A stretch of 26,965 nt of DNA from a virus. The translations under genes and the position numbers were made by a program. Under the pieces are notes generated by a model, which did not search any database, was not told the DNA's origin, and saw nothing but the letters and a program-made list of their open reading frames with translations. Positions 6,198 through 14,595 of this stretch are shown one piece after another (positions within the stretch are counted from its first letter, which is position 1; the number at the start of each line of letters is the position of its first letter). The stretch is taken from positions 1-26,965 of IMG/VR virus record IMGVR_UViG_3300027861_000166; one strand, written 5' to 3'.

Positions 6198-8211
6198 ATT
6201 AGGCTTTATAGTTGCTAAAGCAGACAAGAAAATAGACTATTCTCAAGCGTCAAGACTTAAGTTAAAAGACGTTGAATTCATGACCAACAAAGAATTAAGG
6301 TCTGTTCCTCCCGGAAGTGTGATGATATTTGATGTAGAGTGTTATGTAAACTTCTTCTACATTGCTTTTAAGTGTCTTTCAAATGGTAAGTTTGTAGCCT
6401 TTGAGCGCTCACCTGATTTTAATTTTAATGAAACCAAACTCGCTTGGATGCTATGGCGCTTTTGTATTGTGGGCTTCAATTCACGCAATTACGATTTACC
6501 TATAATATCGTTAGCGTTGAAAGGTGCAACGTGCAAAGAATTAAAAAGAGCAACTGATTTTATAATTAAGTTCAATAACACACCTTGGACTTTCGAAAAA
6601 CATTACGGTTTAAAGATCCAAAAATACAACCATATAGATTTGATTGAAGTTGCACCGCTACAAGGCTCTTTAAAACTGTATGCCGGTCGTTTGCACTGTA
6701 ATACAATGCAAGATTTACCGTTACCACCTGAACATGTTTTAACCGCTGAAGATGCTCAGGTTGTGCGGCCTTATTGCTGTAACGATTTAGACAACACTGA
6801 GCTTTTATTTAACAAGCTCGCACCTGAGATAAAACTTAGAACTGAAATGTCTGAAGAATACGGTGTTGATTTACGCTCTAAATCAGATGCGCAAATAGCA
6901 GAAGCGGTTATAAATAGCGAATTGCAAAAGGTTTTAGGATGCTATCCGAAAAAGCCAAAAGTTGATTTAAATCAAGTATTGAAATACAACATTCCTGATT
7001 TCATTTGTTTCATGAGCCCACACTTGAAAGATATGCTTGAAACAGTTAGAAACACTGAATTTTACTTGGATAAAAACGGTTCACCGATTATGCCGCCTGA
7101 ACTGGAAAAGATGAAAGTTCAAATAGGCAAAGGCGTTTATAAAATGGGCATGGGAGGATTACATAGCCAAGAAAAGAACGCTGCTCACAAAGCCGACGAA
7201 AATACAATATTAGCCGACAATGACGTTGCTTCATTTTACCCGCGAATCATCCTAAATCAAAGCTTACACCCGCCGCATTTAGGGGAGGCTTTTTTAGAGG
7301 TTTATAACAGCATTGTTGAGACAAGGATTAACGCAAAAGGCGAAGCTGCAAAAGCCAAGAAAGCAGGCGATAGAGACGCGGCCAAAAGATGGAAAACAAT
7401 AGCAGACAGTCTTAAGATTACTATCAACGGAAGCTTTGGTAAAATGGGTAACAAGTACTCAACTTTGTACGCTCCGCAACTAATGCTTCAAGTTACATTA
7501 ACCGGTCAGCTTGTGTTACTTATGTTAATCGAAATGCTGGAAAAAGCAGGTATTGAGGTTGTTTCCGGCAACACAGACGGCATTATAGCAAAGTACGATA
7601 AAAGCCGCCATAATGATGTAAGATCCTTGATAAAAGCATGGGAAGATCATACTAACTTTGAAACTGAAGAAACACGCTATCTAGCAACATACAGCCGCGA
7701 TGTAAATTCATATATAGCGCTTAAAGAGAAAGGCGACGACGAAGCAACTTTTTTAGATGATAAATTAGGATGTAAAACAAAAGGCACGTACTGTGAAAGG
7801 GGTTCTGCTCTTAACTCCACCTTATCTAAAAATCCAGAACATTTGATATGTTCAGATGCCGTTTTAATGTATTTAAAATATGGAACATCTGTAGAAAAAA
7901 CCATTAAGGAATGTAAAGATATTCGACGTTTCGTTTCAGTTAGAAATGTAAAAGGCGGTGGAGAAAAAGACGGTGTATATCTTGGCAAGGTTGTGCGTTG
8001 GTATTACGCTAAAGGTGAGAACGGTTGTATCTCATATATAAAGAGTGGAAACAAGGTTGCAAAAACAGATGGGGCTAGACCCTTAATGGATTTACCGGAC
8101 GAATTACCAAGCGACATAAATTACGATTGGTATATAAAAACCGCAACCGATATGTTATACGATTGCGGTTCTTTAAAACATCCTGAAACTGAAACACTAT
8201 TTGATTTTTAG
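6184..8211 (+). CDS. Family B DNA polymerase with 3'-5' exonuclease domain
   Basis: The exonuclease motifs are FDVE (Asp50, Glu52), GFNSRNYD (Asp104) and YCCND (Tyr197, Asp201). Polymerase motif A is DVASFYPRII (Asp347), motif B is KITINGSFG (Lys411) and motif C is SGNTDG (Asp465). Motif C has Asn where the canonical YxDTDS has its first Asp, but it keeps the second, metal-binding Asp. KTKG (531-534) fits the thumb-side Lys motif. The length (675 aa) suits a phage replicative enzyme that copies the genome. The ATG at 6184, 7 bases after AAAGG, is preferred over the TTG at 6178, and it overlaps the clamp gene. The stop interlocks with that of the convergent gene. Confidence 0.88.
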   Translation: MEQNELGFIVAKADKKIDYSQASRLKLKDVEFMTNKELRSVPPGSVMIFDVECYVNFFYIAFKCLSNGKFVAFERSPDFNFNETKLAWMLWRFCIVGFNSRNYDLPIISLALKGATCKELKRATDFIIKFNNTPWTFEKHYGLKIQKYNHIDLIEVAPLQGSLKLYAGRLHCNTMQDLPLPPEHVLTAEDAQVVRPYCCNDLDNTELLFNKLAPEIKLRTEMSEEYGVDLRSKSDAQIAEAVINSELQKVLGCYPKKPKVDLNQVLKYNIPDFICFMSPHLKDMLETVRNTEFYLDKNGSPIMPPELEKMKVQIGKGVYKMGMGGLHSQEKNAAHKADENTILADNDVASFYPRIILNQSLHPPHLGEAFLEVYNSIVETRINAKGEAAKAKKAGDRDAAKRWKTIADSLKITINGSFGKMGNKYSTLYAPQLMLQVTLTGQLVLLMLIEMLEKAGIEVVSGNTDGIIAKYDKSRHNDVRSLIKAWEDHTNFETEETRYLATYSRDVNSYIALKEKGDDEATFLDDKLGCKTKGTYCERGSALNSTLSKNPEHLICSDAVLMYLKYGTSVEKTIKECKDIRRFVSVRNVKGGGEKDGVYLGKVVRWYYAKGENGCISYIKSGNKVAKTDGARPLMDLPDELPSDINYDWYIKTATDMLYDCGSLKHPETETLFDF

Positions 8212-8528
8212 TCTTTTATTGCATTGCGTTCATCAATAAAAGAACTTACTTCACTTGAAATAGCAATTCCTTCCGTTTCCATTTCTTCAAGACAATCAAA
8301 GATCATTTGCAACTGTTTGTCGCGGTCTGCAATTTCTAAAATTTGCTTTCGCTTCTTTTCTCTTTTCTTTCGTTTTCCTTCTTCAATCAATTTTTCTTTT
8401 TGAACTTCTGTAAGATCAGTTTCTTTAATCAAAGTAAGATGCGGGTTGTCAGCTTCAAAAGCTTTTACAGTTCCGTAAATTTTAGCTTCAATTACTACAC
8501 CGTTGTATTCAAAATATCGTTTTGTCAT
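8208..8528 (-). CDS. Small charged protein after the tail fibre (106 aa)
   Basis: I do not recognise this family with confidence. The N-terminus is a small beta-rich part (YFEYNGVVIEAKIYG), followed by a very basic helix (GKRKKREKKRKQ) and an acidic helical C-terminus. Being the last gene after the fibre, it may be a fibre assembly chaperone or another tail accessory; that is inference from position only. The ATG at 8528 has GGAAGG 7 bases upstream and overlaps the fibre stop codon (ATGA). A longer TTG start at 8543 is unlikely. Its TAA stop interlocks with the polymerase TAG on the other strand. Confidence 0.7.
   Translation of the reverse strand: MTKRYFEYNGVVIEAKIYGTVKAFEADNPHLTLIKETDLTEVQKEKLIEEGKRKKREKKRKQILEIADRDKQLQMIFDCLEEMETEGIAISSEVSSFIDERNAIKD
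8212..8243. terminator. AT-rich inverted repeat at the convergence point, possible bidirectional terminator
   Basis: TCTTTTATTG (8212-8221) pairs perfectly with CAATAAAAGA (8234-8243) around a 12-base loop. It begins immediately after the polymerase stop and lies inside the end of the opposing gene. There is little GC in the stem and no long T tract beyond it, so terminator strength is doubtful, but there is no other space for one between the two operons. Confidence 0.35.
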
Positions 8529-9628
8529 TGTGCTACCTTCCAAATTTTAACGTCTCCAAAAACATTATCTTGCGTATCGTTACCATCACGCCCCATTCTC
8601 ACTGTTCCGCCTCCCGTCAATATATCAATTTTAACTTGAGGTGCAATTGTTTGAGTTGAGGCAATTGTAAACAAACCTCTTAGAGGTGCTCGTTTAGATG
8701 CGCTGCCAAAATGATCATTTAATCGTTGGGGTTCACCTATTGCTACATCGGCTGGAGTTCCGGTTGTTTGCCTAGCGCGAGCATTAATAGATATATTTCC
8801 AACAAAATCCAAAGAACCGTTAACGTCCGCTTCGATTAGATAAGTACCCGCTAACAAAGTCACCGCACCTCCTGAATGACTCCAACTAGGCGTATTGCTT
8901 ATAACTGTAGCTGCTGGAATAGTAGTCCAAGAACTTGCAGAAACAGAAACTCCATCAGTTCCTGAGTTTTCACGATATTGCAACCATATCATTTCATCTA
9001 CTGATAAAACAGCACCTGCTGCAAAGCGTGAATCGTCGCCTGCTGCAACGGTTCCGGCAACTGTACCGACATCCAGCAATGCAGCGTCGCCTAGACTTAA
9101 TAGTGTGCGTTGAGCAGCAGCATCAGCAGCAGCTAACATAGCAAGCCCGTCTGTAGTAGCGTCAATCTCTTGAACGGTTCCGGCCAAACGCCCCAAAACC
9201 TTATTGTCTGCTGTCATGGCAAAATTAGCAGTGTTTGAAGGCTGAACGTCTGCAAGTTGACCCGAAAGGTCGGTTACATCAATTTCATCACTACCGCCGT
9301 TTTCATGCGCTGTTTTATGAGGTTCGAAACCTTGGAATACGCCCCATTTACCAGCAGCGTAATCAGTAGCAAAAACACCCGAAGTGTGGGCTTGCAACGC
9401 TATGTAAATAGTTCCGCTTTCGTCGGCCAAATCTTTAATATCATATGAAGTTGCTGTTAACCATGCTCCAGTATCGTTATATGACGAAATGCTCTGAATA
9501 GCTTGATACAACGATTGAATTTGCAAACCAAGCCTTGCAGTAACGGTCGTCGTTCCGTTTGTAACATCTTCTAACGTCTGTGCATCTTCTGCTGCATCTT
9601 CAAGTTCTTGTTTTGTTACTACTGCCAT
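8525..9628 (-). CDS. Tail fibre / receptor-binding protein with C1q-like C-terminus
   Basis: The N-terminal part (1-100) is helical and then has an aromatic-rich segment typical of phage adsorption proteins (GAWLTATSYDIKDL). The middle has the fibre motif HENGGSDEIDVTDLSGQL and AAADAAAQRTLLSLG, then AGTVAAGDDSRF, all common in trimeric tail fibres. Residues ~215-367 are beta-rich with the character of a C1q/TNF jelly roll (WTTIPAA, AGTYLIEADV, APLRGLFTI), likely the host-binding head. It lies at the end of the tail operon after the J-like tip gene, as expected. TTAGGAG supports the start. The fibre role is well supported; the receptor is unknown. Confidence 0.78.
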   Translation of the reverse strand: MAVVTKQELEDAAEDAQTLEDVTNGTTTVTARLGLQIQSLYQAIQSISSYNDTGAWLTATSYDIKDLADESGTIYIALQAHTSGVFATDYAAGKWGVFQGFEPHKTAHENGGSDEIDVTDLSGQLADVQPSNTANFAMTADNKVLGRLAGTVQEIDATTDGLAMLAAADAAAQRTLLSLGDAALLDVGTVAGTVAAGDDSRFAAGAVLSVDEMIWLQYRENSGTDGVSVSASSWTTIPAATVISNTPSWSHSGGAVTLLAGTYLIEADVNGSLDFVGNISINARARQTTGTPADVAIGEPQRLNDHFGSASKRAPLRGLFTIASTQTIAPQVKIDILTGGGTVRMGRDGNDTQDNVFGDVKIWKVAQ

Positions 9629-9871
9629 CTATTTAACTCCTAATTTCAATGGACATTTTATCTCAGATATCTTTTTTAAAGGTCTTAAATTACAAACTGT
9701 TCCACAGCCTGAAATGTGTTCGCATTTTACACAATTTTTATAATGCTTTTTGCGCAAGCTTTTAACTTTCAAAGTGTGCAACTCAACAGCTCTTTTTGTT
9801 GCTACTGATCGATTGGCTTTATTTCTTTTAAATGAAACTAAAGGTATTTTTCTATATGGTAGTTTTTTCAT
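9629..9871 (-). CDS. Small Cys-rich basic protein (80 aa) between tip and fibre genes
   Basis: The N-terminal half is very basic (MKKLPYRKIP to KSLRKKHYK). The C-terminal half has five cysteines (NCVKCEHISGCGTVC, then KCP), a pattern able to bind zinc or iron. The ATG at 9871 overlaps the TAA stop of the J-like gene; a GTG two codons earlier is possible but not needed. The stop touches the fibre ATG and contributes the AGGAG ribosome binding site. No family is recognised. Its location between tip and fibre suggests a tail-tip or assembly role, but it could equally be a DNA- or RNA-binding passenger gene. Confidence 0.65.
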   Translation of the reverse strand: MKKLPYRKIPLVSFKRNKANRSVATKRAVELHTLKVKSLRKKHYKNCVKCEHISGCGTVCNLRPLKKISEIKCPLKLGVK

Positions 9872-12800
9872 TAGCACGAATCTCCAACCGGATCAATGTA
9901 AATATCGTTTCCATTGCTGTCAATAGCAACAAAATCATCAAAAATTGTAGTAAAAGAAGGTGTTGCCGGAACTCCACCAGCTAACAAATAAACATCATTC
10001 GCTGCGTCTGCGTGAGCACCTGAATAAAGAATTGTAGAATCATATCTAACTGTAAGAACTCCACCGGTTCGGGAAAATTTCAATGTGTGTTGACCTGATG
10101 CCGCTGCAATTTGACCTTGGGAAGCACCGTTAATAATAGCTTCAACACGCCATGCATCCGAAGCGGAAAATTGAATAAAATCGCTACCGCTGGAAGAATT
10201 GATTACAAAATATACAATTTTAGGTTGAGTAAATACACCGGACAGACTGTCTATAGTAACTTTAACGCTAATTTCATCAAAATCACCAGCTTGAGAAGGC
10301 ATATTACTGTCAAGTATCAAGGCTGATCCACCTGCTGAATAATTCATTGTAAGGACTCCTGAACCAATAACAGGAGTTCCACTTGATATAGCCCATTTAA
10401 TCAAACCTGCAACGCTGCTTAAAGAATAGCTATTGCAAGCGCTAATTTCATCTAAGCCGTCAAATGTGTCAGAAGCGGGCCAACCTAGCAACTCTGAAAG
10501 ATCGGCGGCAGGCGTTCCGCATTGATCTAAGAAAGCAACAGCCGATGGAGAAGACGCACTAAAAGAAACCCTTTCGCATCGCGCTAAAGAACCTGCAACG
10601 CATAGCCAAGCCGCCAAACCTAACGGTTCGCTATCTCTATCTACATTTGCAGCAAAACCGCCGCCTTCAAAGTTCCAAACTGAAGATTGAACAGCGTTCC
10701 CATATTCATCAACTATACCGTCTATATAATCTTCATCGTTTTCATAATATTCATCTGAATAGTTGATAGTCCTAACAACAGATGTAAAATTGTTTTGAGG
10801 TTCTTTTTCAGCAACTAAAAAAGCTTGCTCTCTAGTTGAAGCACTGCCTACAATCTGGTAAGTCGCTCTTGCAAACGCTTCAATGTCTAATGATAGAGGG
10901 GCTTTTGGCGCATTGGCTAAAACAACTATTCTATCTGTGGAACCTGCTGTAACGCCTATAGATTCAACCGATCCGTCTGCGTGTTGTAAGAATATAGTGT
11001 AAGTCTGAACACCGTCAAAAACATAAGCTTGTGAAAGCGTCAACTCTAAACCATTTTGTGAAATTACGTCACCGTCTTGTGTTCCCGGTCTTGTATTGTC
11101 AGCAACTAAAACTCTATCATTTAATATTAACAAATCTGCTTCTTGAGTTGCTTCAAATTCACTAGCTATATTTTGATGTTGAATTTTATTCCAAGCGCGC
11201 CAAGAATGAAAATAGGCTTGTATTTTGTTTCTAATACCTAACGTCTCAATCTTTTTACTATTGATAGCACTTCTATCAGCAGGTATATAATAAGTGACTA
11301 AAGCATCATCATCAGAATCAACATATTCCAATTCAACACCGTCATGATTATCTAAGTTGCCAAAGCGTAAAGTTCTTTGCTCAGTACCAGGCAATTTATT
11401 TCTATGATTAAACAATAATGTTGAATCTTCTGTTTCCTTTTCAAAGCTTAATTTAATAACGTTGCCGCGTCTATAAGCTTTGCAAAAAATACTAGTTGCA
11501 ATTGATGAAGCACTTTCTTCAAAAGAAAGGTTTTCGTTATCAAAAGTGTAATTAAACTCAACAGCTTTTTCTAATCCAAAATATGCTTCAACTTCTGCAA
11601 CCGTATCGTAAATATTATCAAAATCTATTTCAGAAACATCTCTATTTCCTATATAAGGATCTAAGCAAACTGCTGAAAATATTTCGTCAACTCTATTTGT
11701 GGGGAAAAGTTCAGTTGTAAAAGTTGACCCTGATACACGTTGTGGAATCTTTCTAGTAACCAACATGTTCAATTTGCGGCTTTTAATTGCTAAAGCACCT
11801 GCTGTTGCGTATGTAACAGAATGGACAGTTGTAACATTGCCAAAATCAGTTTCAGAAACTGGAGAAACGCCGTAAACATCACGCCATTTGATTTCATCAA
11901 CAACACTCCCATTAAAAGTCAAGTCTGCATCAGTAACGCGACGTGCTCTAATTTGACAAGAACCGATAAAAGAAGGATCTGCATTTATTGTCAAAGCTCT
12001 TGAAGATCTTGTTGTCGCAGATCCTTCAACAGTTCCTTGAAAAAACTCAGACGGTCCACTTGGAGAACCTGAACCATTAACAGGAGTTAATTCAAGCTCG
12101 ACTATAACATCAAATCTAGTTTGATTGGTACCATTATCCTTATACAAACCATTAAGCGCAACAAAGTTTGAAAAAACGCGGCTCAAGTCATCAATGTCAA
12201 AGGTGAAAGGTCCAATCCATTTTGAACCGGATGTTTCAAGTGTAGGGCTGATATAACCAGTTTCATTACCTGCAAAACTGGTTAATAAATTCCAATCAGT
12301 ATTCACTGTAGCCGGATTAGATAAAACAATAATAGAAGATGAAACAGATAAAATTGCATAAGTTCCATCTAAATTAACAAAAGTTACGGTATCGTCATAC
12401 AAAGCATTTGTTATTGTTAAAGCATCGCCCGCTTGAAAGTAATCGCTAAAATCCAAATCAGACGACAAAAGATGTATTTCATCAGGCGATACAAATTTAA
12501 TATCGTTGTCGCCTATAACAGTACCTGAATTAGGAGCTCTTAAGACTTGACCGTTTACAGAATTTGAACGAACAGTTGAATATAAAGGTTCACCGATTAC
12601 CGTCCCAATTCTTAATTGAGGTGCATCACCTGAATTAGGAGATGTGTTTGGTTCGAACACTTCAACAGAAGTTCCAGCAATATCTAATATCCTAGTTGTA
12701 TCGTCTTTTACATCATTTTGATTTATATCATAATAACCGCGACCGATACACATATAAGAAAATTCAACTTCCTGATGATTTTCAAATACTTTATATGGAG

Positions 12801-13257
12801 CAGATAATAAATCAGGCGTTGAACGAACCGTTCCATATACGTCTGGAATTCTGCCATTAGGGCGTGCTCTGTTTTGTCTGTTTGAAAGTTCGTTGTTTGG
12901 GCTTTCTGTTTGAGTGTTTCTAACTGCTGGCGTAGGCGGTCCAGAGCCCAAAGAACTAGCATAGTTGTACGCAACAATTGCAACAACAATTGTAACAACC
13001 CAATATACTATACTTGCAGGATCACCAGGGTAAACAATTACATAAAAAGTCCCTTCTAAACTTTTCAAACGTTCAATGCCAGCTGTATCAGATGGAGTAA
13101 CGTCACAACTTTCAGCAACTTGGTTGTGATAAATTCGCGCTGTATCAGGAAAAACACCATATCTTTCTTTTAAAAAAGCGCACAAATCATCAACATCAAA
13201 AGCTTCCCATGTTGAAGGATCAATTGAATTTTCTGCAAGTATTACCCTATTTAACAT
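9871..13257 (-). CDS. J-like tail tip / host-specificity protein (1128 aa)
   Basis: The N-terminal ~75 residues form a small globular part, followed by a hydrophobic segment at ~82-100 (IVYWVVTIVVAIVAYNYA). Next comes NGRIPDVYGTVRSTPDLLSAPYKVF (split motif, residues ~134-158), a hallmark of J-type central tail tip proteins. The middle is a long hub/fibronectin-like region. The last ~130 residues look like a concanavalin/laminin-G-type beta sandwich (DEISVKVTIDSLSG, VRYDSTILYSG), probably a glycan-binding module. Its place after the NlpC/P60-like gene and before the fibre matches the lambda K-I-J order. It is expected to close the tube and recognise the host. The hydrophobic segment may act in membrane contact. 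Confidence 0.8.
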   Translation of the reverse strand: MLNRVILAENSIDPSTWEAFDVDDLCAFLKERYGVFPDTARIYHNQVAESCDVTPSDTAGIERLKSLEGTFYVIVYPGDPASIVYWVVTIVVAIVAYNYASSLGSGPPTPAVRNTQTESPNNELSNRQNRARPNGRIPDVYGTVRSTPDLLSAPYKVFENHQEVEFSYMCIGRGYYDINQNDVKDDTTRILDIAGTSVEVFEPNTSPNSGDAPQLRIGTVIGEPLYSTVRSNSVNGQVLRAPNSGTVIGDNDIKFVSPDEIHLLSSDLDFSDYFQAGDALTITNALYDDTVTFVNLDGTYAILSVSSSIIVLSNPATVNTDWNLLTSFAGNETGYISPTLETSGSKWIGPFTFDIDDLSRVFSNFVALNGLYKDNGTNQTRFDVIVELELTPVNGSGSPSGPSEFFQGTVEGSATTRSSRALTINADPSFIGSCQIRARRVTDADLTFNGSVVDEIKWRDVYGVSPVSETDFGNVTTVHSVTYATAGALAIKSRKLNMLVTRKIPQRVSGSTFTTELFPTNRVDEIFSAVCLDPYIGNRDVSEIDFDNIYDTVAEVEAYFGLEKAVEFNYTFDNENLSFEESASSIATSIFCKAYRRGNVIKLSFEKETEDSTLLFNHRNKLPGTEQRTLRFGNLDNHDGVELEYVDSDDDALVTYYIPADRSAINSKKIETLGIRNKIQAYFHSWRAWNKIQHQNIASEFEATQEADLLILNDRVLVADNTRPGTQDGDVISQNGLELTLSQAYVFDGVQTYTIFLQHADGSVESIGVTAGSTDRIVVLANAPKAPLSLDIEAFARATYQIVGSASTREQAFLVAEKEPQNNFTSVVRTINYSDEYYENDEDYIDGIVDEYGNAVQSSVWNFEGGGFAANVDRDSEPLGLAAWLCVAGSLARCERVSFSASSPSAVAFLDQCGTPAADLSELLGWPASDTFDGLDEISACNSYSLSSVAGLIKWAISSGTPVIGSGVLTMNYSAGGSALILDSNMPSQAGDFDEISVKVTIDSLSGVFTQPKIVYFVINSSSGSDFIQFSASDAWRVEAIINGASQGQIAAASGQHTLKFSRTGGVLTVRYDSTILYSGAHADAANDVYLLAGGVPATPSFTTIFDDFVAIDSNGNDIYIDPVGDSC

Positions 13258-13604
13258 GTATAAAATCCAATTTTATTAAAACCTAAAGTTGCAATTTCTA
13301 AAGGCATGTATTGAACACCTTGTTTAGTTATATGCAAAACTCTATTTTTATAATACAAACCAACATGGGGTTCTTTGCCAAATCTTTGCATTAATACAAT
13401 ACACAAGCCTGTCGGCTTATCAAGCTTTTTGAACAAACGACGCAAGCTAAAAGGTACAAATCTATACTCAACAGGTAATAAAAAACCCGCCATTTTATCC
13501 TCAATATTGACACCTGTTAAGTGTTCCCACACTTCAACGACAAAATGTGCGCAATTGTAATTATCTTTATTGTAAGTTCTGCCAAGAAAACAATCAATGC
13601 TCAT
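13251..13604 (-). CDS. NlpC/P60-like tail-tip peptidase (lambda K-like)
   Basis: The short 117-residue sequence has a catalytic-type Cys in NCAHFVVEVWEHLTG (Cys18) and a His in KEPHVGLYY (His80), followed by a second His in VLHI (His91). This is the Cys-His layout of NlpC/P60 endopeptidases found in tail tips, where they open peptidoglycan or process the tip. The gene lies between the DUF1833 and J-like genes, as the K gene does in lambda-type tails. The ATGA start overlaps the previous stop codon, and its own end overlaps the J-like start by 7 bases. Enzymatic activity is inferred. Confidence 0.75.
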   Translation of the reverse strand: MSIDCFLGRTYNKDNYNCAHFVVEVWEHLTGVNIEDKMAGFLLPVEYRFVPFSLRRLFKKLDKPTGLCIVLMQRFGKEPHVGLYYKNRVLHITKQGVQYMPLEIATLGFNKIGFYTC

Positions 13605-14101
13605 AAGAAACCACGCAACATTGGAAAGCGATCTATTTTATATAATTCGCCCGTTCTGTTTATATTCAAGGAAGGTGCTCTTGCTTCAAAACTAGAACCT
13701 TCTCTGTTAAAACTAAATGCGTCTACTTCTAACGTATAAGGACCTAACAAAGGAGCTGTCAAGTCGTCGCTTCTGTAAGTTCGATACTTAATTGTAGGCT
13801 TAGTTTCAAAACCACTTGCTGAGGAAATCGCATCTATTTCAACCGGCAACACTTCGCCCAAATCGCCTAAATCTATACGCAAACCAAAATCCAAATCTTC
13901 TCTATTGCCGACGTTGGTTATTTTCAAAGGGTAGTATGTGAATTCTTGAACTGATAAATCCTCAAGTGTAACTGTTACGCCGTTAGTTGCGTTTCTAACA
14001 ATGTAATAAGTTTGAGTAAAATCGGGGTGTGAGATTTCCAACAGCTCAAGTTGAACTATACTTGATTTTGATGATAAAAAGAATTCGCTATAATCAGACA
14101 T
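13601..14101 (-). CDS. DUF1833 family tail protein
   Basis: The 166 residues fit the DUF1833 phage family: an N-terminal FLSSKSSIVQLELLEISHPDF, a beta-rich core (YYPLKITNVGNREDLDFGLRI is split over residues ~56-77), and a C-terminal RFPMLRGFL ending. Such genes lie between the tape measure and the tip proteins in many siphoviruses and are thought to be tail-tip (distal tail, lambda L-like) components. The gene overlaps both neighbours (TAATG at its start, ATGA at its end), so it is translated as part of the tip gene set. The family is clear; the molecular role is inferred from position. Confidence 0.75.
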   Translation of the reverse strand: MSDYSEFFLSSKSSIVQLELLEISHPDFTQTYYIVRNATNGVTVTLEDLSVQEFTYYPLKITNVGNREDLDFGLRIDLGDLGEVLPVEIDAISSASGFETKPTIKYRTYRSDDLTAPLLGPYTLEVDAFSFNREGSSFEARAPSLNINRTGELYKIDRFPMLRGFL

Positions 14102-14592
14102 TATCCCGGCATGCTCCCCGGTAAATCAACATTTGTAAGTTGTTCAAGTTGGGCTAGTACTTCTTGAGCCGCTTCGTAGCTTCCATATTCATTATACAGA
14201 TCAACAATTGCTTGGTTGTAGTCGTCGTCGGCTTCTAACGGCTTTACTTCCAATTGAGCCGAAACGGTAAACTCCAACCCTCTTTGACTTGGAAATTTCA
14301 CTGTATCTTTTACAAAATAAGCTTCGTGCTCTGTTAATGTGGGCAAGTCTAAGTATAAATCAATTAAGAACGGTAGCGAGCCTCTACGACTTGTTGTTTT
14401 ATAGAACGCTCTTAAATATTGAAACTCAGCACCGTTGACAGACCAAGCAACGTCAACAATACTAGAAGCTTCTAAAATGTCTCTGCGATAACGAGACTGC
14501 CCGCCGTCTAGTTTTACTGATAAAGTTTCATTGCCATCTTTGACTGAATATGATGCTTGATTTGGCGGAATTGTTAGTTTAGTCAAAGCCAT
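14101..14592 (-). CDS. Minor tail protein downstream of tape measure (163 aa)
   Basis: The sequence contains beta-strand-rich segments and a GGQSRYRRDIL motif (residues ~30-40) resembling small tail-tip proteins found directly after the tape measure gene (lambda M-like position). The last 35 residues are an acidic helix (NQAIVDLYNEYGSYEAAQEV) ending in PGSMPG. The start follows the tape measure stop by 3 bases with AAGAAGG upstream, and the stop is shared with the DUF1833 gene start. It likely joins tail tube and tip. I recognise the position better than the family. Confidence 0.65.
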   Translation of the reverse strand: MALTKLTIPPNQASYSVKDGNETLSVKLDGGQSRYRRDILEASSIVDVAWSVNGAEFQYLRAFYKTTSRRGSLPFLIDLYLDLPTLTEHEAYFVKDTVKFPSQRGLEFTVSAQLEVKPLEADDDYNQAIVDLYNEYGSYEAAQEVLAQLEQLTNVDLPGSMPG

Positions 14593-14595
14593 ATT

